DNA of 64,000 bases from the NCBI GenBank assembly GCA_930367205.1, contig OV884015.1, forward strand, positions 109,680,509 through 109,744,508, given 5' to 3'. The stretch comes from Acanthosoma haemorrhoidale (Eukaryota; Arthropoda; Insecta; Hemiptera; Acanthosomatidae). Under the pieces are notes generated by a model. It saw nothing but the letters and a program-made list of their open reading frames with translations, ran no database searches and had not been told where the DNA came from. The position numbers were made by a program, and so were the translations under genes. Positions 55,521-64,000 of this stretch are shown here, piece by piece; within the stretch, counting starts at the first letter, position 1; every line of letters begins with the position of its first letter.

Positions 55521-55868
55521 CTACTCATCCCTTTATGAAATTACAAAGTAACCTATCCAACCACCCTAATCCCCTAGCACAGTCATTGAACTGCACCACT
55601 CACCCCTATAATCCTCCTCGGAGACTGAAACGGCAGTGTCCTGCTATTAATTCGTGGCAGTGGGAGTCCTGGCAATGGCCAGTTTTTAAAATCGTGAGCG
55701 TCTGTGGCTCTCGCGCTCTTCGTCACGACTCCACTTCCTCTTTCGCATGCGAGGGAGGTGACAACCATGTGGATTTTGGAGGCCTCTGGGCTGTTTGTAA
55801 ATACAGTATGAATGAGCGAGTGAATGATGAATTGTAAATATGGTATGAATAAGAACATTTATCACAAA
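55521..55868 (+). mobile_element. Jockey-1 fragment, plus strand, inverted to its neighbour
   Basis: ORF2 end (HPYNPPRRLKRQ, followed by a small deletion that removes the normal stop) plus the 3' UTR up to gaacatttatcac. It lies only about 90 bases from the minus-strand copy ending at 55431, so the two form a long imperfect inverted repeat. Confidence 0.8.
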
Positions 55869-56343
55869 AGAGAAATTTCAATATATATTTTAACTATTGT
55901 AATGCCTTTAAGACGTTCATCATCTTTTACACTTTATTATTATTAATTAGACTATATTTAGGAAGAAGTAATTAAAAACGACTATGTTTGACATTAAATA
56001 ATTAATGTGACTGAGGCCCTTGTGAGGCTAAAACACGTGAGTTGGAAGGACTGTGAGCGGGGAGCATTGGGAGGTGACATTGCCTGCCTATGACGTTGCA
56101 GCTAAAGTGAATTGCCCCTTAATTGCCTCCTTTTGAGGCTGAGAGTGGCGTCTGGAGGGCCTTAAACGATTCGGCTCTTAGCTATCGATGGCGAGGGTGG
56201 AGGGGGTGGCCCTTTGTAGTGCGCCGGCTGCATGTGCTCATGGCACCGGGCCCTCATCCAACGCCATTATCATCCCCAAGATTAAAGGATATACAACATT
56301 AAGCCCACGGAAAACATTAATACATTTTCCTACATACGGCTAA
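55869..56343. other. Spacer, nothing recognised
   Basis: The pocket 56020-56280 is GC-rich for this window (for example ggcgagggtggagggggtgg) but has no recognised gene. Confidence 0.45.
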
Positions 56344-56345
56344 TA

Positions 56346-57214
56346 TTAGGGGGACCGGAAAATAATGTTTTTTTTTTTACATTAAACTCAAACAGATAAA
56401 TTTTTAACAAGTTTTTATTTTTGATCAATGATGTAACCGCCCTCGTTAACAGCAACCTTTTGCCATCTAGTGTGTAAATTTTCAATGCCTGATCGATCAC
56501 AATCAATTGGTTTTTGAGCAAAATATCTGGAGATGGCATTTTGGACATCATCCGAATTTTAAATTTGTTTGCCACTTATAAAATATAGCGATCGGAATAA
56601 AAGGAAATCCAACATCGGGCGAGTATGGTGGTCCAGGAAATACCTCTCACACCAATTCATTAATTTTTTCCAGGGTTCTCCCGGCAAAAATAGGCGTAGT
56701 GGGGTCTTGCATTGTCGTGTTGCAGAATATCGCCTTTTTTATTGACTTTTTTATATCCAATTGTTCACTGTAAAGATCTGCATTCACAGTTTTTCCAGGT
56801 ATCAGCGATGAACGACCCCGCGAATACTCCACCAAACAGACAAAAGCGCCTTTTTGGAGTGTAAGCCTGGCTTAGCTGTACCTCGTGCCGATTCATGAGG
56901 AGAGAGATTTTTGGATTATCATAGAGGACCCATTTTTCATTTCCAGCCTCACCCATAATACTCGCCCGATAATGCGCCATCGGATTTTCATTAATTCCGA
57001 TCGCTAAAAATTTCAAAATCCGGATGATGTCCAAAATGCCATCTCCAGATATTTTGCTCAGAAACCCATTGATTTTGATCGATGACGCATTGCAAATTTT
57101 CATACTAGATGGCAAAAGGTTGCTGATAACGAGGATGATTACATCATTGATCAAAAACCAAACTTTTCTGTTTGAATTTAATGTAAAAAAAACATTACTT
57201 TCCGGTCCCCCTAA
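56346..57214 (-). mobile_element. Rearranged mariner element with TA target sites
   Basis: The ends ttagggggaccggaaa and tttccggtccccctaa are perfect inverted repeats flanked by TA (56344-56345 and 57215-57216), as required for mariner. Inverted similarity continues for about 260-280 bases from each end (56346-56628 against 56955-57214), far beyond a normal mariner repeat. Both arms encode the transposase C-terminal part, so the 5' end has been replaced by an inverted copy of the 3' end. With transposase-recognisable ends it may have been mobilised as a non-autonomous element. Confidence 0.88.
56415..56954 (-). pseudogene. Mariner transposase remnant, C-terminal half
   Basis: On the minus strand: NEKWVLYDNP, where the first catalytic Asp of the DEKW box is Asn; ADLYSEQLD; QHDNARPHYA with the second Asp intact; and PPYSPDVG with the third. 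Then YFAQKPIDCDRSGIE and RWQKVAVNEGGYIID follow before the taa at 56415-56417. The spacing between second and third Asp is 97 bases, so a DD34D element has suffered a small deletion and frameshift. The N-terminal DNA-binding half is absent. It is clearly inactive. Confidence 0.85.
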
Positions 57215-57216
57215 TA

Positions 57217-58052
57217 CATATATCATATAAAATAGTATAAGCATTAGCGGTAAGAGTTTCGGGTCTGAGCTGGGCTTTGGGAGCGGGATTTATTTTAAAT
57301 GTACCATGCATATATCTCACATGTATACGCAAGTACATGCTAACTAGCTCGGTTCGTCCGTGCTTGTAATTAATTCGATCCAAGAGCAATATAGACTATT
57401 TGTAGTTTTCGTTCAATCAATCAATTGAACACAAAAAAAATACGACGTTAATTGCCATTAGTTAATCAATTATTTCAACCCCACTGGGAATAAAACTATA
57501 ATACGATATAATTAAAGATCACTATATGCCGTGGTTACAATATGTGTTATTTGTTACTTTAGTAATTATAAAATGTCAAATAAATTGTAATTAAATGATG
57601 TTTCACTTTCTCTCAGCTGTAACGAAACCCTTAATATTGTGATGGACCACACTTCTCTTTAAGATAAGATAGGTCTTATTTTACTAAGGTTCAACGTACT
57701 TACTGTTTTTGTTTACTTTAAAAACAAGTTTGATGACTTAGTAAATAAAAATAAGTATATTATTTTTTGATAGGATTTAATACTATTTAGTTTTTAACAT
57801 TTTACAAGGGATGGTCATATCCAATTGTCCATATTTTTCAATCTCAAGTTTCCTAGAGCATTGAGCTACTTCATCCCACTACTAATGAGTGTATACTAAT
57901 TTCAATTTTCAACATCAAAGTAAATCGCTTATTACATTTGTGTAGAACAAAAGTGAAAGTGAAATCGGACCGAGAAGTCGGCCATATTGCCATTAGGTAT
58001 TAGCACCATTCGGATCGTTCACTAACGTCACGCAATTAAAATTTCTGAGCCA
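57217..58052. other. AT-rich spacer, nothing recognised
   Basis: A block near 57463-57494 (attatttcaaccccactgggaataaaa) recurs at 60768-60796 on the other side of the Jockey 5' half. No gene is seen. Confidence 0.5.
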
Positions 58053-58122
58053 GTCGGTCTTGTGGCTCAGAGCCAAGACCCGTGACTCGCCACTGCAGGT
58101 TGTGAGCTTGATTCCCACCGAC
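58053..58122 (+). tRNA. tRNA-like sequence (pseudogene or SINE head)
   Basis: A 70-base stretch can be folded like a tRNA. The acceptor pairing is gtcggt/accgac (6 bp, perfect). The D arm is ggct-cag-agcc. The T arm gtgag-cttgatt-cccac has a 7-base loop and one mismatch. The anticodon arm around gtgactcgccac is weak. The B-box-like gagcttgattccc differs from the consensus at about three places. I would not call it a functional tRNA; a tRNA-derived SINE head or pseudogene is more likely. Confidence 0.35.
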
Positions 58123-58288
58123 GCTACGTAATTTTTTCCTTACAAACAAAAAACCGTTGTTATGATAAAATGAAATTTTATTGACAAATAATTTCTCAAA
58201 ATAAAAAAAAAGATCTAGGTCACTAGGTCCAACCCCAACAACGTCGCCTGTAAAGCGAAAACCAAGAAGGTCAAGTAGGAACGTACAA

Positions 58289-59510
58289 ATGACCTCCTCT
58301 GCAGCTAGTTCCATGGAGGAGATACCTCCACAGGCCAGCACATCCAAAAAAGAAACAGCCTTAGTCGCCTTTTTTCACGCCAAACACCTTTGAGGCGTTG
58401 AAAAATATCCCAGGAGAAGAAATGGAAGTCAACAAAACTCCAAAACAGCCCAAGCCGCCTGCTATATTTGTACGCAACATTAGCAACATTAAATTACTAT
58501 GCTCACAAATGAGAAAAATTGTAGGTACCGGAAAATATACGTGCCTAAATCGCTCTCGGGACACGAAAATATCTCCGGACACTCCCGATACTTATCGGGC
58601 AATTATCAAATATTTGGACGAAACCAATGCTGACTTTCACACCCATCAACTGAAACAAGAACGCTCGCTCCGAGTAGTAATTAGAAACTTGCACCCGACC
58701 GCACCAGCTGACGAAATCGAAGATGAACTCTTTGCTCTCGGATTCAAAGTTCCCAAATAACGAACGTGTTACGTGAGGATAAACAACAAGAGGGATCAAT
58801 AAAAACGGCGTTACCACTTCTTCGTCGATCTCGAGCGAACACCTGGAGTAGAGAAGATTTATGAACTAACACACCTTTATTATACAAGGGTACAGGTTGA
58901 AAAACCGTTCCCCAAACGAGACATCGTCCAGTGCCATAATTGTCAGGCATATGGGCACACGAAATCTTACTGCCACCACCCTCCCAGATGTGTAAAGTGT
59001 AGTAAAGTAAACCCTCCCAGTATGTGTAAAGGGCAGCACAAAAGCGAATTGTGCAAAAAGCCCCTAAAATCGCCTGCAGTATGCGTACTTTGCAAGCAAG
59101 GCCATCCGGCCAACTACAAGGGCTGCGAGGCTTACAGAACGCTGAAGTCGAGGACCGAACAACGCCGTCAGCCAGAAGTGGAAAAACTTGCAACAAGAAG
59201 CGGCCCAGCCAGAAATTTGAGGCCTACTGTCTCTTTCGCCGTTGCCGTTCGCAACAGAGAGCAGTCACAGGCACCGCCCACCCCCTGTACACAAGATCAC
59301 CTTTCCCAGCATTCCGTTCATCCCGTCAACCCACAAACTCTATCCCATCCTCAGCCACACATCTCGTACATTCCTCCACCTTCAAGTTCTTCGGATCTCA
59401 CTAGCCTTTTAAACTCATTCCTTACAGAGTTCAGAACCCTAATTACTCCTCTCATTTCCCTACTTACAAGTCTTGTCTCCTACCTTATCACCGTTAAACA
59501 AAATCCATAA
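58289..59510 (+). pseudogene. Jockey-type ORF1 (gag-like, zinc-knuckle protein), broken
   Basis: The likely start is the atg at 58289 (MTSSAASSMEEIPP). A frameshift near the T run at 58368 ends that frame; the true frame resumes with NIPGEEMEVNK. A PRE_C2HC-like domain follows (LRVVIRNLHPTAPADEIEDE, 58660-58725), then stops at 58758 and near 58797. Next are FVDLERTPGVEKIYEL and three cysteine-rich knuckles: CHNCQAYGHTKSYC, CVKCSKVN with later Cys, and CVLCKQGHPANYKGC. A Pro/Ser-rich tail ends at the taa 59508-59510. This layout is typical of insect Jockey-clade ORF1, which binds element RNA. Confidence 0.88.
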
Positions 59511-60645
59511 GTGGATCCTTCCGACTCCTTATCCATTGTCCTTTGGAATGCGAATGGTGTTCGCACCCACACTAACGAACTGACACCACTACTCCACGAC
59601 AAGAACATCGACGTAGCTCTCATTACTAAAACAAGACTTACTAGCAAACGACCATTTACGATTCGACAGTACCATACTTACCGAACTGATCACCCAGATG
59701 GAAGAGCTCATGCAGGTACCGCTGTCGTTGTTCATGATTCCATTTCTCATTACATAGTTCCTTTGGTAGCACATGATTTCCTTCAGTCCACTGCAGTGTC
59801 AATCAGCACCTTCCCTTTCCCCCTTACTCTAGCACAGTGTACTGCCCTCCCAATAAATCCATTTCCGATTCCCAATTCATCTCCTTTCTAGACTCCATAA
59901 AACATTGTTTCCTTGTGGGTGGGGACTTTAATGCAAAGCACCAACACTGGGGGTCAAGATCCACGAATACACGCGGACGTGCTTTGCTGTCTGCACTCAC
60001 ATGGATACATTGCTCCACGATCTCTCCTGACACAGCCACCTATTGGCCATCAGATCCCAACCGAAATCCAGATCTCCTAGACTTCTTCTTCTACAATAGT
60101 TTAGGAACACTAAGCTATTCACTCACGCGCCTCGATGACCTCTCCTCTGATCATAGCACTTTATTATTAAACATTTCCCTAAAACCAATTCACAAACTAC
60201 CTCCTCCTTCATTTATTAGGGGCCCAGTCGATTGGGACCACTTCCACCAGCTTCTTACAGACTCCATTGACCTCAAAGTGTCCCTGAAAACATCCCAAGA
60301 CCTAGATGATGCAGTGCATTCTTTCACTACTCTGGTCCAGAGGTCGGCTTGGGAGGCATCGTCACCCAAAAATCTGCAATCATAATCGTTTACCTCAGCA
60401 TCTCAAATACCTAATCCAATCCAAACGCCGTTCCAGAACAGTATGGCAAAGATCCCGACATCCTGCTGATCGCCGCTCATACAATTAGTACTGCAGATTG
60501 GTAAAGCGGCAATTGGCGTCCATCCGTTCCGATTCCTTCAATTCCCACCTCTCCTCTCTTTCTACCAGGAATAACTCTCTGTGGAATGTAACTAAAAAAA
60601 TCCTAAAGTATCATCCTGTTTCACACCCACTCCGTTGTGATGATG
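59511..60645 (+). pseudogene. Jockey-type ORF2 N-terminus: apurinic-like endonuclease, truncated
   Basis: Begins immediately after the ORF1 stop, in the same frame, with gtg rather than atg: IVLWNANGVRTH (WNANG endonuclease motif I), then TKTRLTS where Glu is expected in the ETxL motif. HAGTAVVVHDSI follows. Near 59833 the frame shifts. It continues YCPPNKSISDSQ, VGGDFNAKHQHWGS (catalytic GDFNAKH), LDFFFYNS and SSDHSTLLL (catalytic SDH). Near 60385 it shifts back to give PQHLKYLIQSKRRSRTVWQR and ends at about 60645 before the reverse transcriptase. It nicks target DNA in intact relatives; this copy is dead. Confidence 0.88.
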
Positions 60646-60649
60646 GGAA

Positions 60650-60680
60650 CATAATATAACAAATTGTTTGTTATATTATG
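60650..60680. repeat. Perfect palindrome at the Jockey truncation point
   Basis: cataatataacaaa and tttgttatattatg are perfect 14-base inverted repeats separated by ttg. The palindrome starts where homology to ORF2 ends (cgttgtgatgatggga). Confidence 0.9.
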
Positions 60681-61602
60681 TGAACCGTGTATTTGCTTTG
60701 TAAAATAACGTCATAATGATAAAATAAACAACTTGTTCCCACGCTCATACAAATAGAACGTTTATTGTTAATTATTTCAACCACACTGCGAATAAAATAA
60801 GTTTATGAAAGTAATTTTCTTTCCTATTTTTCTCACATCAAAGATCAAGCATTTATCTTAAATTTTAAAACATAATCTTCGTAATTCAATTTTTTTTAAC
60901 ATTTATATTTTATTGGGAACGTGTAAAAAATATGATGAGATTGAACCAGTTTGAGAAAAAAAATCCAGGACTCAATTTCTACTAAAATGACTACCCCATA
61001 TTTTCTAACCAACCTCAATGAAATTCATATTGAAAATAGAAAAATTAAATTGTAATTGGCTGTTATGGAAAGTGGTTGATGGAGTAAACGCATTTAATTT
61101 TCGCGAATTCATCAGTATTACATGATGAAAAAATGCATCAAGACATCATTTGAAGCTCCCATTTCGCCAGCGGATAATCCTCGTTAGTTCAAAACACAAA
61201 CCCTTCCTTAAAATTTCGAGTAATTCATTACAATCAACTATTGAACAGGGATATGACTGAAGCTCGTTTTAAAGACAATGATTGTTAAAAGCATTGAAGC
61301 GATTGAGTTGAAGTGAACATTTAAATCCATTCACTTTCCACCGAATAAATTTTTCGTAGCCACCTTCTCATTTGTCCCCTTTTTCGAGTAGTGTTAGAGT
61401 TTAGAGTGTTTAGAGTTTTTGTTACAATACGAGATCGTACCCGAACGTAACCTAACTGATGTATGTTTATGTAGTACCGGGTTTCACCGGTAGGACCGCT
61501 TAAAGCAACTTTTCACCAGTCAGTATGCCAAGTGCCATCACTGGAGAAGGTTCCGTTCCGCTTGTGTGAATTTATTTGTGGAAATTGTTTTGAGCGCTGG
61601 TC
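60681..61602. other. AT-rich spacer, nothing recognised
   Basis: Apart from the short block shared with 57463-57494, nothing is recognised. The terminal repeat of the mariner remnant that follows was not found. Confidence 0.5.
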
Positions 61603-62117
61603 GTGAAGCTTTGCTCCCTTCTCGGGAAAACTGGCAAAGAAACTCTTGAAATGTTAAAAGCGGCCTACAAGAATGATGCTATAGGGACAACTCAAGTATA
61701 TGAGAGGTTTCCCGTTTTAAAAGTAGGGAAATGTCAATTAATGATCAACCGAACCAACAAGAATGTCGAAAAAATCGTGAAATCGTACTGGAAGATCGAC
61801 GCGGGCCATCAAAGACGGTTTAGCTCAAATCTGGAGTGACTTGGAATGTAGTTAAGCGAATTTTAAGTGAAGGTTGGCTGCGAAACCTTCCACTCACACA
61901 GCACTATTTTTTACCAAAAATGACCACTTTGCCCCTTTCTCACTATTCACTTAATCTAGCCCCCTGTGACTTATTTTCATTCCCTAAAAAGGGGGTAAGA
62001 AGGGAAAGCGTTTACGTTAAAGAAGTAAAGACGAAAACTACGGAGGTGCTGCCTGGAAGCACAAAAGAGGAATTTAAAAAATATTTCCAAAATAAAACGA
62101 TCGGACAAGTGTATTAA
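61603..62117 (+). pseudogene. Second mariner-type transposase remnant, internally deleted
   Basis: The N-terminal part has LGKTGKETLEMLKAAYKNDA, then TTQVYERF and NVEKIV, matching the mariner helix-turn-helix region. After a frameshift at about 61836 comes TWNVVKRILSEGW, then a direct jump to HYSLNLAPCD in the place of the HPPYSPDLAP motif, so the last catalytic Asp is Asn. The protein ends EEFKKYFQNKT before the taa at 62115-62117. The whole core with the first two catalytic Asp residues is missing. No terminal repeats found. Confidence 0.75.
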
Positions 62118-62149
62118 CTCCAATCGAGAGTACTTTAAATGTGATTAAA

Positions 62150-62613
62150 GTACAGAGTGGTCCAAAAAAATGTATCCACTGGTTAACAGTCCATAACTTG
62201 CAAACTAATTGACGGAGTTGTCTCATTTTTGGTGAAATTGTAGCTTAAAGTCCAACTCAAAGATATCACTGTAGGAGTTCGAAATGGTCACCATTAACAT
62301 CCACACACAAACGATGCCGCCGAACTGCAGCACGAACTACTGACTGCAACGTGTTCAGTTGGACATTTGCACATGAATGTACGATGGATTCTCGATGTTC
62401 ATCCAATGTGCGTGGCTTTTGTCGATAAACGACGTCCTTTAGTGTTCCCCACAGGTAAAAGTCCAGAGGAGTTAAGTCTGCGGAACGTGGTGGATACTCT
62501 ACAGCACCTCTACGGCCTATCCATCTTCCTGGTAGATTTTCGGCGAGATAAGCCCTAACACGATTGTGGTAGGAAGGGATAAGTGAATAGTCGGAGTAAG
62601 TAATTATATACAC
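62150..62613 (-). pseudogene. Tc1-like transposase 3' end with terminal sequence, minus strand
   Basis: The plus-strand edge acagagtggtccaaaaaaatgtatcc (62151-62176) looks like a terminal repeat of a Tc1-type element. Inward on the minus strand is the transposase C-terminus: RVRAYLAENLPGRWIGRRGA, PPRSADLTPLDFYLWG (region of the last catalytic Asp), LKDVVYRQKP and RRHRLCVDVNGDHFE, stopping at 62266. The upstream two thirds and the other end are missing after about 62580. Confidence 0.78.
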
Positions 62614-63764
62614 GAAAGACTCAAATATGTCAATAATGCTTTTATGCTTAAGAACTCTTCAATAATAACCAAGTGATAGTGACATCTTCAGAGAAGGTTT
62701 ATTGAGGAAATGTTCTAGTCAGAAAAGCTAAGTGTGTTATCGAATCTCCTATACGCCAATAACTCATTCGGATACGGATCATAACAGAACCGGTGAAAGA
62801 AACACGGGCTCTAGGAATACTAACAAATATCAATGTGCTCGATCTTATACAAGATGTATTGTACCGACCCCACGGACAATGGCCAACCGCGGCAGACGAC
62901 AAGCCTGTATAGAAATATAATCCAGATATTTCCGATCAATAACATCGATATCATCGAAACGGTTTGATCCTAAACTTCAGCAATCGATAGCTATGATTAA
63001 AACAGGAACCATTTTAATTGAAGCCGGGCAGACATTTACTAGATTTCTTTTATGGAGTATGTATACCCACAAATCATTGACAACATTATTTTTTATCTTC
63101 GGCATATCTTAGGCTAAAGGGTCTGTGCAGGCTGCATGTCTTGTATAAACCGTGACGAAATAAAAAATGGCTAATAATAACTGATTATATAAATATACAA
63201 ACATTTATATATAGACAAGTACTGTAAGAATTTATAATAAATTATTGGTCTTCCATTTAAGGTACGGTTTAAAAAATGGCACTGGTAGCATCAGCAACAC
63301 TAAGTCAACCATGATCACACGAGACGCCATTTTAATGACCTACGAGCTGTCTGGCTAAATACTTATTTAAATATATTCACCACTACTATCCTACAGACAA
63401 TATATTCTTTTAATCTATCCTGGAGTCAATAGTTGATGGAATGGATTATATAAAACATTCACTCTCTCCAGTTTCTCACTATAAGACTTTATCCTTGAGC
63501 GATGAAAGGTCACTCAGATTAGGTTGTATTAGTTGAAAATGGATGGCTTCATTTCGACTTTAAATACTGATGCACAATGCCTCCATTTGATAACATTTTT
63601 CATATGTATTGCGTGCATACACGGTTTTAAGTAGTCATCTTAAAAACTCCATTTTCCTCCTTGATTATCCTAATCCTCTCATATCGCCTATTGAACAATA
63701 TTTCCTGAGTCCAAATACTAAAAAGGAAATAACTCGTTTTAGTAAAAGGCGAAAGATTGGTGGG
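62614..63764. other. AT-rich spacer, nothing recognised
   Basis: No feature can be supported here. Confidence 0.5.
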
Positions 63765-64000
63765 GCGTCGGTGGGTGAGTTCATCCGCCGGAGACCCATC
63801 AAGTTTTTTGACTCGTTGCAGCATCTAACCAACACTCCCGCATCGATGGCAACAGACTGTCGGGGAAAAATTAGGTTAAGAATTAGTACGTAAGTTAGTT
63901 TTAAGTTTGTTCAAAAAGGTGAGCCCCATCACCTTTATTAGAGACAGTTCTGTCCAGTCACGTATAATGTGTATCATTATACTTGTTTATTCCATTATAT
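63765..64000 (+). mobile_element. Jockey-2 3' end, plus strand, running off the window
   Basis: ORF2 C-terminus VGEFIRRRPIKFFDSLQHL (63771-63830), a small deletion after TN, MATDCRGKI, then the same 3' UTR as at 32352-32635, including the 8-bp stem (aaaggtga 63915-63922 / tcaccttt 63929-63936) and cttgtttattccatta. The copy reaches the end of the window, so its 3' end is not seen. Confidence 0.8.

Noticed and set aside
55487..55837. 116-codon plus-strand frame as a novel gene
   Set aside because: It is the end of Jockey-1 ORF2 read on into the 3' UTR after a small deletion removed the stop.
59022..59196. Minus-strand frames opposite the Jockey ORF1 zinc knuckles
   Set aside because: They are shadows of the plus-strand ORF1, which has the recognisable motifs.
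1..64000. A novel multi-gene system such as a defence island or biosynthetic cluster
   Set aside because: The content is eukaryotic transposon remnants, and no set of adjacent intact genes exists.

Overview
This window looks like eukaryotic, AT-rich, non-genic DNA packed with mobile elements, most probably from an insect. I infer this from the kinds of transposon present: Jockey-type non-LTR retrotransposons whose ORF1 has CCHC zinc knuckles, mariner and Tc1-like DNA transposons, and a Gypsy-like integrase. There are also many short solo LTRs, and no bacterial-style operons. I could not identify the species. I found no complete host gene. The best host-coding candidate is a single 108-base exon-like segment at 45914-46021, which I do not recognise.

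The dominant repeat is an LTR family, called family A here. Eleven sizeable copies plus a 40-base scrap cover about 8 kb (near 2.8, 3.9, 5.9, 7.9, 10.7, 15.6, 18.3, 28.5, 40.1, 44.3, 46.3 and 48.3 kb). The well-preserved copies start with TG and end with CA. Six have 5-bp target-site duplications: agcgt, tttat, acaac, aatat exact, and two with one mismatch. A seventh has an exact 4-bp one. The copies share a core of about 400 bp, but their upstream U3-like halves come in at least three unrelated types. No internal coding region of this family is present, so all are solo LTRs or fragments. One copy has a matching empty site elsewhere in the window, at 32241-32295. Three smaller dispersed repeats are called B, C and D.

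A Jockey-type family (Jockey-1) is present as 5'-truncated pieces on both strands near 9.6, 18.8, 19.7, 22.1, 39.5, 44.2, 54.5 and 55.5 kb. Several have 10-12 bp target-site duplications. A second family (Jockey-2) is at 25.6, 32.4 and 63.8 kb. A Jockey 5' half, with a broken ORF1 and the ORF2 endonuclease, lies at 58.3-60.6 kb and stops at a perfect palindrome just before the reverse transcriptase would begin.

DNA transposon remnants include a head-to-head rearranged mariner with intact ends and TA target sites (56346-57214). There is also a second, internally deleted mariner (61.6-62.1 kb), two Tc1-like pieces (30.2-31.0 and 62.15-62.6 kb) and a probable pogo/Tigger end (16.7-17.3 kb). A Gypsy-like integrase remnant lies on the minus strand at 13.4-14.4 kb, upstream of a family-B copy that could be its 3' LTR.

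The elements are nested: a retroposon sits in a family-A LTR (3.0 kb), a family-A LTR in a Jockey copy (44.3 kb), Jockey in Jockey (22.1 kb), and a minisatellite plus a retroposon in Jockey-2 (25.9-26.5 kb). No complete functional element remains. The stretches between elements are AT-rich and I recognise no product in them.
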